A stretch of 64,000 nt of DNA from Motiliproteus sp. SC1-56 (GTDB taxonomy: Bacteria > Pseudomonadota > Gammaproteobacteria > Pseudomonadales > Balneatricaceae): positions 124,001 through 188,000 of the forward strand of contig NZ_JAEMGS010000008.1 of the NCBI RefSeq assembly GCF_017309075.1, given 5' to 3'. This document shows, piece after piece, positions 7,854 through 17,198 of this stretch (the first letter of the stretch is position 1; every line of letters begins with the position of its first letter). A program made the position numbers and the translations under genes. The notes beneath the pieces were generated by a model, which did not search any database, was not told the origin of the DNA, and worked only from the letters and a program-made list of their open reading frames with translations.

Positions 7854-8438
7854 ATGACTGAAAAAGCGTTCTACCTGGCCTACGGATCCAACCTGCACCC
7901 CCTGCGGCTGGGTCTGCGGGTGCCCGGTTGCCGGCTTGTAGGGCGTGTGCACCTTCCCGACTGCCAACTTAGCTTTCACAAACGGGGCCAGGACGACTCC
8001 GGAAAGTGCAATCTGACCCTGGGACGAATCGGGGCCCGCAGTTACGCCGCTCTTTACCAGTTTGATGCCGACCAACAAGATGCCTTGGATCGCTGGGAGC
8101 GGGGATACACACGCCAACGGCTGACGGTTGTACTCGAAGAGGAGAAGCTCGAAGCATTCACCTACCTGGCCCATGCGGACCGGGTAAACGAATGGCTGCG
8201 GCCTTTTGACTGGTACCGGGCGCTGGTGCGCGCCGGGCTGCGCTATTTGGGCTGCCCCCCGGACTACCTTAGCGAACTGGAAGGAACCGCAGTCGCCTTT
8301 GATAACCACCCGGAGCGGGCGGCGATACACCAGCAGCTGCTAAAGCAGCTGCTTGATTACAACCGCGTGAACCCCGCCCCGGTGTTAAGCGAAGGTCGGT
8401 TGCTGGCCTGGCATCAGGACGCCTCGACCAACGCGTAG
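7854..8438 (+). CDS. Gamma-glutamylcyclotransferase-like protein
   Basis: This 194-residue protein has the diagnostic N-terminal substrate loop YGSNL (residues 10-14) of the gamma-glutamylcyclotransferase fold. An acidic residue in the LDRWERGY segment is in the place expected for the catalytic glutamate. Members act on gamma-glutamyl peptides, releasing 5-oxoproline, or on related amines in the cytoplasm; the exact substrate is not predictable. The ATG at 7854 begins where the conserved FYLAYGSN strand starts. The 3' end overlaps the convergent OsmC-family gene by 25 bases. Confidence 0.8.
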   Translation: MTEKAFYLAYGSNLHPLRLGLRVPGCRLVGRVHLPDCQLSFHKRGQDDSGKCNLTLGRIGARSYAALYQFDADQQDALDRWERGYTRQRLTVVLEEEKLEAFTYLAHADRVNEWLRPFDWYRALVRAGLRYLGCPPDYLSELEGTAVAFDNHPERAAIHQQLLKQLLDYNRVNPAPVLSEGRLLAWHQDASTNA

Positions 8439-8836
8439 CTGTGAGTCACCTCCACGCCGCCCCGTTCCAGCATGATGGAGGCGGAGCAGTACTGCTCCGC
8501 CGAAAGGGCCACCGCACGCTTGACGTGAGACTCTTTGAGGTTGCGGCCGGTGACCACAAAGTGCACATGAATCCGGGTAAAGACAGCGGGAACGCTGTCG
8601 GCACGCTCAGCCTCGATCTGCGCCCGGCAATCAACCACATCCTGCCGGGCTTTCTTCAAAATGCTCATCACATCGAAGCTGGTGCAGCCCCCGAGCCCCA
8701 GAAGCAGCATCTCCATCGGCCGCGGCCCCTTGTTCTGCCCGCCATGATCCGGGGGGCCGTCCATGGTGAGTGTGTGCCCTGAACCGGTCTGCCCGTTAAA
8801 CTGGGCGTCGCCGCCCCATGTGATCTCTACTTTCAT
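8414..8836 (-). CDS. OsmC family protein (YhfA-like)
   Basis: This 140-residue protein has the OsmC/Ohr fold with both conserved cysteines, Cys51 in LGLGGCTSFDV and Cys117 in AEQYCSAS. The surrounding sequence (GPRPMEMLLLGLGGC) is closer to the YhfA group than to Ohr. OsmC/Ohr proteins reduce peroxides through this cysteine pair; YhfA itself lacks a proven substrate. The ATG at 8836 starts the typical MKVEITW strand. It lies immediately downstream of trpC in the same direction (10-base gap), so it may be read from the trpGDC transcript. Confidence 0.87.
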   Translation of the reverse strand: MKVEITWGGDAQFNGQTGSGHTLTMDGPPDHGGQNKGPRPMEMLLLGLGGCTSFDVMSILKKARQDVVDCRAQIEAERADSVPAVFTRIHVHFVVTGRNLKESHVKRAVALSAEQYCSASIMLERGGVEVTHSYALVEAS

Positions 8837-8846
8837 TACCTTCTCT

Positions 8847-9653
8847 CTACTTGAACAGCGCCCGTAGTTGGGCCCCGGGGTCGTCCGCACGCATGAAGGC
8901 CTCGCCGACCAGGAAACAGTTGACGCCCCGCTCCCGCATGGCGGCCACATCGGCCGCGCTGTGAATACCGCTTTCCGTCACCACGATCCGGTTGTCGGGA
9001 ATGTCGGCGAGCAGTTGATAGGTGTTTTCCAGGCTGACCTCAAAACTATGCAGGTTGCGGTTGTTGATGCCCACCAGGCGGGTCTCCAGCGCCAGCGCCC
9101 GTTGCAGCTCACGGGCATCGTGCACTTCGATCAGCACATCCATGCCCAGTTCCCGCGCCAGATCATGAAGGTCCCGCAGCTGGGCATCATCCAGGGCAGC
9201 GGCGATCAGCAGCACGCAGTCGGCGCCCATGGCCCGGGCCGCATAAACCTGGTAAGGGTCGATCAGGAAATCCTTGCGAATCACCGGTAGTCCGCAGGCC
9301 TGGCGGGCTTCGCGCAGGTAGCGGTCGCACCCCTGGAAGAAGTCCACGTCGGTGAGCACCGACAGGCAGCAGGCGCCCCCCTGCTCGTAGCTGGCAGCAA
9401 TCGCCGCCGGATCAAAGTCGGCACGGATCACCCCTTTACTGGGGGACGCTTTTTTCACTTCGGCAATCACCGCCGACCGCCCCGCTGCCAGCGCAGTTTC
9501 GATGGACTGGATAAACCCCCGCGGTGCCCACTCACCAACGCGGTTGGCCTCGATCTGCGCCTGCAGGCTTTGCAACGGCTCAACCTCGCGGGCCGCCGCC
9601 ACTTCTTCCACTTTGCGGTCGAGAATCTTGCGCAGGATAGTCGGTGTATTCAT
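8847..9653 (-). CDS. trpC: Indole-3-glycerol-phosphate synthase
   Basis: This is a monofunctional TrpC of 268 residues that converts carboxyphenylaminodeoxyribulose phosphate to indole-3-glycerol phosphate in tryptophan synthesis. The TIM-barrel signature strand with the catalytic lysine ([13 protein letters not shown]), the IRKDFL strand, [10 protein letters not shown] and the C-terminal VTESGIHS and FLVGEAFM phosphate-binding loops are all present. There is no TrpF extension, unlike the enterobacterial fusion. Its ATG overlaps the trpD stop by four bases (ATGA), indicating translational coupling. Confidence 0.97.
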   Translation of the reverse strand: MNTPTILRKILDRKVEEVAAAREVEPLQSLQAQIEANRVGEWAPRGFIQSIETALAAGRSAVIAEVKKASPSKGVIRADFDPAAIAASYEQGGACCLSVLTDVDFFQGCDRYLREARQACGLPVIRKDFLIDPYQVYAARAMGADCVLLIAAALDDAQLRDLHDLARELGMDVLIEVHDARELQRALALETRLVGINNRNLHSFEVSLENTYQLLADIPDNRIVVTESGIHSAADVAAMRERGVNCFLVGEAFMRADDPGAQLRALFK

Positions 9654-10696
9654 GCGTTATCCGCCCCTTCCAGCGCCTGGGACAAGCGCGCTAACGCCTC
9701 CAGTTTTTCCAGCGCGGCGCCACTGGCGATCACTTCCGCGGCCCGGGTGACCCCCTCTTTAAGGCTGTCGCTGAGCCCGGCCACGTAGATGGCGGCCCCC
9801 GCGTTCAGGGCAATCATGTCGGCCGCCTTGCGGGCCTGCAGGCTCTCGTCCCCGGCAAACGCACCCCGAATCAACGCCAGGGAAGCCTCGGCCCCGTCCA
9901 CCTCCAGCCCGATCAGGCTCTGGCTGGCAATGCCCACCGCCTCGGGAGTCAGGCTGTATTCGCGCACCTCGCCATCCTTGAGTTCGGCAACGTGGGTCGC
10001 CGTCGCCAGGCTGATCTCATCCAGGCCATCGTCGGCGTGCACCACCAGAATATGCTCAGCCCCAAGCTTGTTGAGCACTTCCGCCATGGGCCGGCACAGG
10101 GCTTTGGCGAACACGCCGATCACCTGACGCTTTACCCCGGCGGGGTTGGTCATGGGCCCCAGAATATTGAACAGGGTGCGCAGCCCCAGCTCCTTGCGCG
10201 GGCCGATGGCATGCTTCATGGCGCTGTGGTGGGACGGGGCGAACATAAAGCCGACCCCCACCTGCTCGATGCAGTGCGCCACCTGCTCGGGGGTGAGCAT
10301 CAGGTTGATCCCGGCCTTCTCCAGCAAATCGGCGCTGCCGCTGCTGGAAGAGACCGCGCGGTTGCCATGTTTGGCCACGTGGGCACCGGCGGCCGCTGCG
10401 ACAAAGGAGGCGGCGCTGGAGACGTTGAACAGGTTGGCGCCATCGCCACCGGTGCCGACGATGTCGACTAGAGGCTCGCAGGCCACCTGCACCGGGGTCG
10501 CCAGTTCACGCATCACCTGGGCCGCGCCGGTAATCTCGTCAATGGATTCACTTTTCATGCGCAGCGCCACCAGGAACCCCGCCACCTGGGCATCGGTGCA
10601 CTGGCCCGTCATGATCTGGCGCATCACCTCGATCATCTGCTCGCGGCTCAGGTCCAGGTGGTCCACCGCATTCGCGATCGCTTGCTGAATATTCAT
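9650..10696 (-). CDS. trpD: Anthranilate phosphoribosyltransferase
   Basis: This 348-residue enzyme transfers phosphoribose from PRPP to anthranilate. The PRPP-binding glycine loop reads [16 protein letters not shown], and the [17 protein letters not shown] region supplies anthranilate contacts. The length is normal for a free-standing TrpD (no TrpG fusion). It sits between trpG (8-base gap) and trpC (4-base overlap) in a three-gene operon. Confidence 0.97.
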   Translation of the reverse strand: MNIQQAIANAVDHLDLSREQMIEVMRQIMTGQCTDAQVAGFLVALRMKSESIDEITGAAQVMRELATPVQVACEPLVDIVGTGGDGANLFNVSSAASFVAAAAGAHVAKHGNRAVSSSSGSADLLEKAGINLMLTPEQVAHCIEQVGVGFMFAPSHHSAMKHAIGPRKELGLRTLFNILGPMTNPAGVKRQVIGVFAKALCRPMAEVLNKLGAEHILVVHADDGLDEISLATATHVAELKDGEVREYSLTPEAVGIASQSLIGLEVDGAEASLALIRGAFAGDESLQARKAADMIALNAGAAIYVAGLSDSLKEGVTRAAEVIASGAALEKLEALARLSQALEGADNA

Positions 10697-10704
10697 TGTT
10701 CTCC

Positions 10705-11283
10705 TCAGCGCTTGAGAAAATTGGCCAAGAGCGCGTGCCCCTGCTGCGTCAGTATGGATTCGGGATGAAACTGGACCCCCTCGACATCCAGGGTCTTGTG
10801 GCGCACCCCCATGATCTCTTCGATACCGCCATCGTCGGTCTCGGTCCAGGCAGTGACCTCGAGACAGTCCGGCAGGCTCTTCTGATCGATCACCAGCGAG
10901 TGGTAACGGGTCGCCTGGAAGGGGTTGTCGAGCCCGGCGAAGACCCCCTGGTCACGGTGAAACACCGGGGAGATCTTGCCGTGCATCACCCGGCCGGCGC
11001 GGACAACAGTGCCGCCAAAGGCCTCCCCGATACTCTGGTGCCCCAGGCAGATGCCGAGGATCGGCAGCTTGCCCGCAAAGTGCTTGATGGCGGCCACCGA
11101 GACTCCCGCCTCCCGCGGGGTGCAGGGGCCCGGGGAGATCACTAGGTGGCGCGGGGCCAGCCGTTCGATCTCCTCGAGGGTGATTTCATCGTTGCGAACG
11201 ACCCGAACCTCGGCGCCCAGCTCACCGAAATACTGCACCACGTTGTAGGTGAAGGAGTCGTAGTTGTCGATCATCAACAGCAT
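10705..11283 (-). CDS. trpG: Anthranilate synthase component II (glutamine amidotransferase)
   Basis: This is a 192-residue class I glutamine amidotransferase subunit. It has the [15 protein letters not shown] nucleophile segment with the catalytic cysteine and the C-terminal FHPES catalytic His-Glu. It supplies ammonia to TrpE; sequences this close may also serve PabB. The N-terminus [13 protein letters not shown] is typical. No trpE is found on either side in this window, so the large subunit must lie elsewhere. The promoter should lie in the 200-base gap upstream, which has no recognisable trp leader peptide. Confidence 0.96.
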   Translation of the reverse strand: MLLMIDNYDSFTYNVVQYFGELGAEVRVVRNDEITLEEIERLAPRHLVISPGPCTPREAGVSVAAIKHFAGKLPILGICLGHQSIGEAFGGTVVRAGRVMHGKISPVFHRDQGVFAGLDNPFQATRYHSLVIDQKSLPDCLEVTAWTETDDGGIEEIMGVRHKTLDVEGVQFHPESILTQQGHALLANFLKR

Positions 11284-11403
11284 CAGCGGGCCCTTATGCG
11301 CAAAAAGACTATTGTCTATGCTGTGCGGGCAAAGTCCACTGATGCAAGGAAAAACTTGTTTTCCGGTAGCATTTATCCCCTGAACGCGGGCGAGATCGCC
11401 CCA

Positions 11404-11431
11404 GAAGAAGGAAGAAGGAAGAAGGAAGAAG
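11404..11431. repeat. Heptanucleotide tandem repeat (GAAGAAG) x4
   Basis: Four perfect head-to-tail copies of GAAGAAG are followed by GGGGGAG, in the non-coding gap between trpG and the next minus-strand gene. The strand is purine-only over more than 30 bases. Short perfect tandem repeats of this kind can change copy number by slippage. It lies about 120 bases upstream of the trpG start. Confidence 0.9.
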
Positions 11432-11490
11432 GGGGAGTTTAAACAAGGAGGGAGCTAAACGCCCCCATCACCTGTGAGCACGACATTAAG

Positions 11491-11847
11491 TCAGCCGCAG
11501 CGGGCAAAGCCGATCTCCTGCCAGTTCTCGCCGCCGCTCTCCTGCAGCTTGATCACATCCACCACGGCCACGGATTCGGGCTGGGCATTCAGCTCCGCAC
11601 CCTTCTGGCAGAGGCTTTTTGCGAAGGCCTGCGCCTCCACCGCTTGCGGCACTACCCCCACCGCCAGCCGGTTGAAATTCCAGACGTGAGATTTAATCGG
11701 CGCCTGGCTGACCAGCCACTCGTCCATGCGTTGTTTTTGCGCCACGGTCAAATCCGGACTCACCTGGGTATTGATATACCAGGTTACCGCCACCGAGAGG
11801 GCGATCAGAATAAAAACGAGGGGTTTCAGGTATTTTTTAAGCCACAT
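11491..11847 (-). CDS. Hypothetical single-pass membrane protein
   Basis: This 118-residue protein has a basic N-terminus (MWLKKYLK) and one hydrophobic segment at about residues 8-26. The remainder is a soluble, probably periplasmic domain with two cysteines (in KSLCQKG and the C-terminal FARCG) that could pair. No known family is recognised. It stands alone: trpG lies 207 bases downstream and the pilA terminator upstream. The frame, start and length are credible, but the function is unknown. Confidence 0.6.
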   Translation of the reverse strand: MWLKKYLKPLVFILIALSVAVTWYINTQVSPDLTVAQKQRMDEWLVSQAPIKSHVWNFNRLAVGVVPQAVEAQAFAKSLCQKGAELNAQPESVAVVDVIKLQESGGENWQEIGFARCG

Positions 11848-11920
11848 AAATTTTTCGCCTTATCCCAGGCTCAAATAAGCCCGAGAGATCGTAAGCTAAA
11901 AACCGGCTCGGCAAAATAGC

Positions 11921-11953
11921 AAAAGGCCAAGAATATTTCTATTCTTGGCCTTT
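11921..11953. terminator. Strong hairpin terminator after pilA
   Basis: A 14-base perfect stem (11922-11935 with 11940-11953) encloses a four-base loop and has A/T tracts on both flanks. It sits 40 bases past the pilA stop on the minus strand and can also act on transcripts coming from the left. Confidence 0.85.
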
Positions 11954-11992
11954 AAAAGGGTGCTTGGTTACTTAAATAAGCAAGCCTAGCCC

Positions 11993-12406
11993 TTAGTCTT
12001 TACACCAACCCAAAGCTTTACAACTACCACTTTGATCCCAAGTGATACTGCTGCCATTCAGGCTTGGCGTTACGATGAAGTCCTCATTGGTGCCATTGGC
12101 ATCGCCATCAATCGTAGAGGTGATAGTCAGCGCACCGGCGGAGGTAGCGGACATGTCGCTGATATACTGAGGCGTCGTATCCTTTACAGGAACGCCACCG
12201 TTCCCCAGGGAGCAGTCAGTCTCGCCCTCAGTCAAGCACAGCGAGATCGCTTGCTTGTAGGCATTACCCACAGAGATAACCTCTGAGAACTGCGCTTTCC
12301 TAGTGTAATCCTGATACGCCGGCAGTGCGATGGCGGCCAGAATACCGATGATCGCGACAACGATCATCAATTCAATCAGGGTGAAACCCATCTGTTGCTT
12401 TTTCAT
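11993..12406 (-). CDS. pilA: Type IV pilin, major subunit
   Basis: This 137-residue prepilin has the class IVa leader MKKQQMG, cleaved before Phe, followed by the conserved hydrophobic helix [18 protein letters not shown] with Glu5 of the mature protein. Cysteines in the mid-part ([11 protein letters not shown]) and at the C-terminus (GSCKALGWC) can form the usual disulfide loop. The ATG at 12406 has an AGGAG site. It is divergent from pilBCD, the classical pilus assembly locus. The globular domain is short, as in group with simple PilA. No convincing sigma-54 site was found upstream. Confidence 0.95.
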   Translation of the reverse strand: MKKQQMGFTLIELMIVVAIIGILAAIALPAYQDYTRKAQFSEVISVGNAYKQAISLCLTEGETDCSLGNGGVPVKDTTPQYISDMSATSAGALTITSTIDGDANGTNEDFIVTPSLNGSSITWDQSGSCKALGWCKD

Positions 12407-12632
12407 AACATCTTCTCCTGGAAGTTTTTTAATGCAGGCCAATCCTGGCCAAAAATTCCTGATAGCGATCGCCTAATGGCGTACAATCAACGGTTGGTTA
12501 AGCCCTGGCGCTCCGGTTAGGAAGCCCCCCCTGTTATTGCTTGGTTTCGAGTATAGGGCGCGTTTTCTGACAAGTACACACGTGCTAAGGTTTACCGAAC
12601 GACTGTTTGACTTACCTCAAAGTTCTCGGATT

Positions 12633-14354
12633 ATGGGCGTGCAACCAATACAACCTCTGACCGGACTGGCCAAACGGCTGGTCAACGACAGCATTCTCTC
12701 TGCAGATAATGCGACCCAGGCCCTGCTGGAAGCCAACAAGCAGAAAACCTCCTTCATTATCTATGCGGTGCAGGAGAAGCTGGTCAGCGCCTACAAGGCG
12801 GCCACCGCTGCTTCGGACGAGTTCGGCATTCCCCTGCTGGACTTGGACGAGTTCGAGCTGAGCAACGCCCCCTCGGACCTGGTATCTGAAGAGCTGGTGC
12901 GCAAGCACCACGCCTTTCCGCTGATCAAGCAGAGCAGCCGCATCTACGTGGCGGTCTCCGACCCCACCAACACCGCCGCCCTGGACGAGATCAAGTTCCA
13001 CACCGGGATCAACACCGAACCCGTGATCGTGGAGGAGGACAAATTGTCGGTCGCTATCGACAAATTCCTCTCCGCCCAGGAAGGCTCAGCCCTGGACGGG
13101 CTGGAAGATGCGGACCTTGACAACCTCGATATTGACGATGGCATCGACCCCAACGCCGACAAAAGCACCGATCCGGAAGACGCCGCCAACGACGCTCCCA
13201 TCGTCCGCTTCGTCAACAAGATCCTGCTGGATGCGATCCGCCTCGGTTCCTCGGACATCCACTTCGAGCCTTATGAAAAGGCCTACCGGATCCGCCTGCG
13301 CACCGACGGCATGCTGCATGAGGTGGCCCGCCCGCCGGTGAACCTGACCCCGCGCCTAGCGGCTCGGCTGAAGGTGATGTCGCAGATGGACATCTCCGAG
13401 CGCCGCATTCCCCAGGACGGGCGCATCAAGATGAAGATCTCCAAGACCAAGTCGATCGACTTCCGGGTCAACACCCTGCCCACCATCTGGGGGGAGAAGA
13501 TCGTGCTGCGGATCCTGGATTCGGCCAGCGCCCAGATGGGAATTGACGCCCTGGGCTACGAGGACAAGCAGAAGCAGCTCTACCTCAAGACCCTGGAGCA
13601 ACCCCAGGGCATGATCCTGGTCACCGGACCCACCGGTAGCGGTAAGACGGTCTCACTCTATACCGGCCTGAACATCCTCAACACCCCAGAGCGCAACATC
13701 TCCACCGCGGAGGACCCGGTGGAGATCAACCTCGAGGGGATCAACCAGGTGCACGTCAATAACAAGGTGGGACTGACTTTCGCCTCGGCGCTGCGCTCCT
13801 TCCTGCGTCAGGACCCGGACGTGGTCATGGTGGGGGAGATCCGGGACCTGGAAACCGCCGAAATCGCCATCAAGGCGGCCCAGACCGGCCACATGGTGCT
13901 CTCCACCCTGCACACCAACAGCGCTCCGGAGACTCTGACCCGTCTTCGCAACATGGGTGTACCGGCGTTCAACATCGCCACTTCCGTTTCCCTGATCATC
14001 GCCCAGCGCCTGGCGCGGCGCCTCTGCCCACAGTGCAAGCAGCCCCGGGAGATTCCCGAGGCCGCACTGCTCGAGGAAGGTTTTACCGAGGCGGACATTC
14101 AGGCGGGCCTGACCCTGTACGAGCCGGTGGGCTGCAACGCCTGCAACGGCGGTTACAAGGGGCGGGTCGGCATCTACGAGGTGATGCCCATGACCTCCGA
14201 GATCGCCGAGCTGATCATGAACAACGGCAACTCCCTGGAGATCGGCGAGCTGGCCGCCCGCCAGGGGGTCAACAACCTGCGCACCTCAGGCCTGCTCAAG
14301 GCCGCCCAGGGGGTGACCAGTCTGGCCGAGGTCAACCGGGTCACCAAGCTATAA
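12633..14354 (+). CDS. pilB: Type IV pilus extension ATPase
   Basis: This 573-residue hexameric ATPase powers pilus polymerisation at the inner membrane. The N-terminal MshEN/GSPII_E domain is followed by the catalytic core: Walker A GPTGSGKT (332-339), the Asp box, Walker B DVVMVGEIRD and the His box GHMVLSTLHTNSA. A zinc-binding tetracysteine motif (CPQCKQ...CNACNGG) lies near the C-terminus. The ATG at 12633 gives the normal PilB N-terminus; an upstream in-frame start would overlap the pilA promoter. It is followed by pilC after 97 bases. Confidence 0.96.
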   Translation: MGVQPIQPLTGLAKRLVNDSILSADNATQALLEANKQKTSFIIYAVQEKLVSAYKAATAASDEFGIPLLDLDEFELSNAPSDLVSEELVRKHHAFPLIKQSSRIYVAVSDPTNTAALDEIKFHTGINTEPVIVEEDKLSVAIDKFLSAQEGSALDGLEDADLDNLDIDDGIDPNADKSTDPEDAANDAPIVRFVNKILLDAIRLGSSDIHFEPYEKAYRIRLRTDGMLHEVARPPVNLTPRLAARLKVMSQMDISERRIPQDGRIKMKISKTKSIDFRVNTLPTIWGEKIVLRILDSASAQMGIDALGYEDKQKQLYLKTLEQPQGMILVTGPTGSGKTVSLYTGLNILNTPERNISTAEDPVEINLEGINQVHVNNKVGLTFASALRSFLRQDPDVVMVGEIRDLETAEIAIKAAQTGHMVLSTLHTNSAPETLTRLRNMGVPAFNIATSVSLIIAQRLARRLCPQCKQPREIPEAALLEEGFTEADIQAGLTLYEPVGCNACNGGYKGRVGIYEVMPMTSEIAELIMNNGNSLEIGELAARQGVNNLRTSGLLKAAQGVTSLAEVNRVTKL

Positions 14355-14371
14355 ATCTTGCGCTCGGTCAA

Positions 14372-14394
14372 GGCTGCGGCTCGGGGCCGCAGCC
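14372..14394 (+). other. Hairpin in the pilB-pilC gap
   Basis: A perfect 9-base GC stem (14372-14380 with 14386-14394) encloses a five-base loop, without a following U-tract. It could be a processing or partial attenuation element setting pilB versus pilC levels. It is not a standard terminator. Confidence 0.5.
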
Positions 14395-14451
14395 GGCCCC
14401 AGGCTTTCTTGATATACTGCAACTCCTTTCGATCGGAGCGGATTGTTGTCG

Positions 14452-15672
14452 ATGGCAGCCAAAGAAGCAAAACCCGTCACCTTTGTCTGGGAAGGCAAGG
14501 ATAAAAGTGGAAACCTGAGCAAAGGCAAGATCGACGCGGAGAACGTGACCTTCGCCAAGGCCCTGCTGCGCAAACAGGGCATCATCCCCAAGAAGATCGC
14601 CAAGGAGCGGGTTTCGGCCTTCGGCAAGGCCAACAAGAAAATCACCCCGCTGGACGTGGCCGTCTTCACCCGCCAGCTGGCCACCATGATGAAGGCGGGG
14701 GTACCCATGATCCAGGCCTTCGATATCGTCGCCGGCGGTGTCGAGAAGACCCAGCTCAAGAACATGATCTTCGAGATCAAGAACGATGTCGCCAGTGGCG
14801 GCAACCTGGCCACGGCCCTGTCCAAGCACCCCAAGTATTTCGACGACCTGTTCTGCAACCTGGTACACGCCGGTGAGCAGTCCGGCGCCCTGGAGACCAT
14901 GCTGGACAGGATTGCCACCTACAAGGAGAAGACCGAGGCGCTCAAGGCCAAGATCAAGAAGGCGATGACCTACCCCATCGCCGTTATTATCGTCGGAATC
15001 GTGGTCTCGGCGATCCTGCTGATCAAGGTGGTGCCCCAGTTCGAGTCCATCTTCCAGGGGTTCGGCGCCGACCTGCCCGCCTTCACCAAGATGGTGATCG
15101 GCCTCTCGGAGCTGGCGCAGAAATACTGGTACGTTGCTCTGCTCGCGATCATCGGCACAGGGTTCGTCTTCAAGGCCGTGCACCAGCGTTCAGAGGCCTT
15201 TCGTGACGCAATGGACAAGTTTTCGCTGAAAATTCCGGTCATTGGCGATATTCTGGACAAGGCGGCCATCGCCCGCTTTGCCCGCACCCTCTCCACCACC
15301 TTCGCCGCCGGCGTACCCTTGGTCAATGCGCTGGACTCGGCGGCCGGAGCGGCCGGCAACGTGATCTACCGCCGGGCCATCGTGCAGATCCGCAACGGGG
15401 TCTCCACCGGCCAGTCGCTGCAGAACGCCACCCGCATGACCGGCGTCTTTCCCAATATGGCGGTACAGATGATCGCCATCGGCGAAGAGTCCGGCGCCCT
15501 GGACGAGATGCTGGACAAGGTGGCCTCCTTTTACGAGGCGGAAGTGGACAACGCCGTGGACAACCTCACCAGCCTGATGGAGCCCTTTATCATGGCGGTG
15601 CTGGGGGTCCTGGTGGGCGGTCTGGTGGTCGCCATGTACCTGCCCATCTTCAAGCTCGGCTCGGTGGTCTGA
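14452..15672 (+). CDS. pilC: Type IV pilus inner-membrane platform protein
   Basis: This protein of about 406 residues is the polytopic platform that couples PilB to pilin. It shows the duplicated GspF domain: VFTRQLATMMKAGVPMIQAF in the first half and FARTLSTTFAAGVPLVNAL in the second, each followed by a GEESGALxxML-type segment, and three hydrophobic helices. The ATG at 14452 is taken; a TTG at 14443 or 14446 is closer to the GGAG site and would add a few residues. Confidence 0.95.
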   Translation: MAAKEAKPVTFVWEGKDKSGNLSKGKIDAENVTFAKALLRKQGIIPKKIAKERVSAFGKANKKITPLDVAVFTRQLATMMKAGVPMIQAFDIVAGGVEKTQLKNMIFEIKNDVASGGNLATALSKHPKYFDDLFCNLVHAGEQSGALETMLDRIATYKEKTEALKAKIKKAMTYPIAVIIVGIVVSAILLIKVVPQFESIFQGFGADLPAFTKMVIGLSELAQKYWYVALLAIIGTGFVFKAVHQRSEAFRDAMDKFSLKIPVIGDILDKAAIARFARTLSTTFAAGVPLVNALDSAAGAAGNVIYRRAIVQIRNGVSTGQSLQNATRMTGVFPNMAVQMIAIGEESGALDEMLDKVASFYEAEVDNAVDNLTSLMEPFIMAVLGVLVGGLVVAMYLPIFKLGSVV

Positions 15673-15678
15673 TTCTCG

Positions 15679-16578
15679 ATGACCGCGTTTGATTACCTGC
15701 AGGCCCACCCGGGCCTGCTGATCGTTCTGGCCTCGATTCTCGGACTGCTCGTAGGCAGCTTTCTCAACGTAGTGATCCACCGCCTGCCGGTGATGATGGA
15801 GCGCGAGTGGACCGCCCAGTGCCGGGAGCTAATGGCCGGCGAGGGAGGCGATGCTGCCCAGGACCTCAAGCCGCATCTGGCGGAGGAGACCTTCAACCTG
15901 GCGGTGCCGCGCTCGCGCTGCCCCAAGTGTGGGCATGCCATCTCCGCCCTGGAGAATATCCCGCTGCTCAGTTATCTCTGGCTACGCGGTCGCTGCGCCG
16001 GCTGCGGTGTCCGCATCTCGCCCCGTTATCCCCTGGTGGAACTGACCAGCGGCCTGCTCTGCGCCGTTCTGGCCTGGCTCTGGGGCGCCACCCCGGCGCT
16101 GGGTCTGCTGATGCTCTTCACCTGGACGCTGATCGTGCTGACCCTGATCGATTACGATCACCAGCTGCTGCCCGACAGCCTCACCCTGCCCCTGCTCTGG
16201 CTGGGCCTGATCGCCAACGCCTTTGGGCTGATCACCGACCTGCAGAGCGCCCTCTGGGGGGCCGTGTTCGGCTACTTGACGCTCTGGAGCGTTTACTGGC
16301 TGTTCAAACTGGCCACCGGCAAAGAGGGCATGGGCTACGGCGACTTCAAGCTGCTGGCGGCACTGGGTGCCTGGATGGGCTGGCAGTCACTGCCGTTGAT
16401 CGTCATCCTCTCCTCGCTGGTGGGGGCGCTGATCGGTGCTACGGCCCTGGCCCTGCAGGGGCGCGACCGCTCCCACCCGATTCCCTTCGGCCCTTTTCTC
16501 GCCATCGCCGGCTGGATCGCGCTGGTCTGGGGGGATCAGCTGATCGCCCTTTACTGGCAGTGGATCGGCGGTTACTGA
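15679..16578 (+). CDS. pilD: Prepilin peptidase / N-methyltransferase
   Basis: This 299-residue integral membrane aspartyl protease cleaves and N-methylates prepilins, PilA above being the obvious substrate. The N-terminal cytoplasmic domain carries the zinc tetracysteine pair CPKC (81-84) and CAGC (106-109). The catalytic aspartates are Asp158 or Asp160 in LIDYDHQLLPD and Asp222 in GMGYGDFK. It follows pilC by six bases and precedes coaE by three, so pilBCD-coaE-yacG is probably one operon. Confidence 0.97.
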   Translation: MTAFDYLQAHPGLLIVLASILGLLVGSFLNVVIHRLPVMMEREWTAQCRELMAGEGGDAAQDLKPHLAEETFNLAVPRSRCPKCGHAISALENIPLLSYLWLRGRCAGCGVRISPRYPLVELTSGLLCAVLAWLWGATPALGLLMLFTWTLIVLTLIDYDHQLLPDSLTLPLLWLGLIANAFGLITDLQSALWGAVFGYLTLWSVYWLFKLATGKEGMGYGDFKLLAALGAWMGWQSLPLIVILSSLVGALIGATALALQGRDRSHPIPFGPFLAIAGWIALVWGDQLIALYWQWIGGY

Positions 16579-16581
16579 GCC

Positions 16582-17193
16582 ATGTTCGTGGTGGGCCTGA
16601 CCGGCGGCATCGGCAGCGGCAAGAGCACGGTCGCGCAATGCTTTGCCCGCCGAGGTATCGCGATGGTCGACGCCGATATCGTGGCCCGTGAGGTGGTGAT
16701 GCCGGGCGAGCCCGCCCTGCAGAATATTTTCGACCATTTCGGGCTGCACCTTCGACGTGCCGACGGCAGTCTGGATCGGGCCGCGCTACGAGAAGCCGTC
16801 TTCAGCGATGAGAACGCTCGACACTGGCTTGAGCAACTGCTCCATCCGCTGATCCGCGAGCGCACGCTGATCCAGCTGCAATCGGCCCCTTCGCCTTACG
16901 TGATGCTGGTTTCCCCCCTGCTGCTGGAGACCGACCAGCATGAGCTGGCCGATCATATATTGGTGGTGGATGTGGAGGAAGCAACCCAGATTGCCCGCAC
17001 CATGACCCGGGACCATAATAGCGAAGCTCAGGTCAGGGCGATTCTGGATGCCCAGCTAGGACGGCAGGCACGGCTTTCCCATGCCGACTCGGTAATCGAC
17101 AACGAGGGCAACCCCGCACAACTCGAGGCTGCCGTGGAAAAGCTGCACAGAGCGTTCCTGGACCTGGCCCAATCTAAAACAACAGGAGCCTGA
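16582..17193 (+). CDS. coaE: Dephospho-CoA kinase
   Basis: This 203-residue kinase carries out the last step of coenzyme A synthesis, phosphorylating the 3'-hydroxyl of dephospho-CoA. The P-loop is GGIGSGKST (8-16). VDADIVARE and the HPLIRE segment with VSPLLLET are family hallmarks. The linkage pilD-coaE-yacG is common in gammaproteobacteria. Confidence 0.96.
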   Translation: MFVVGLTGGIGSGKSTVAQCFARRGIAMVDADIVAREVVMPGEPALQNIFDHFGLHLRRADGSLDRAALREAVFSDENARHWLEQLLHPLIRERTLIQLQSAPSPYVMLVSPLLLETDQHELADHILVVDVEEATQIARTMTRDHNSEAQVRAILDAQLGRQARLSHADSVIDNEGNPAQLEAAVEKLHRAFLDLAQSKTTGA

Positions 17194-17198
17194 GCCCC

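Noticed and set aside
11284-11490. trp leader peptide and attenuator ahead of trpG
   Set aside because: No short frame with tandem Trp codons and no competing hairpins were found.
12407-12632. Possible sigma-54 promoter for pilA
   Set aside because: The only GG...GC candidates have 9 or 13 bases between the two elements instead of 10. A sigma-54 site cannot be claimed.
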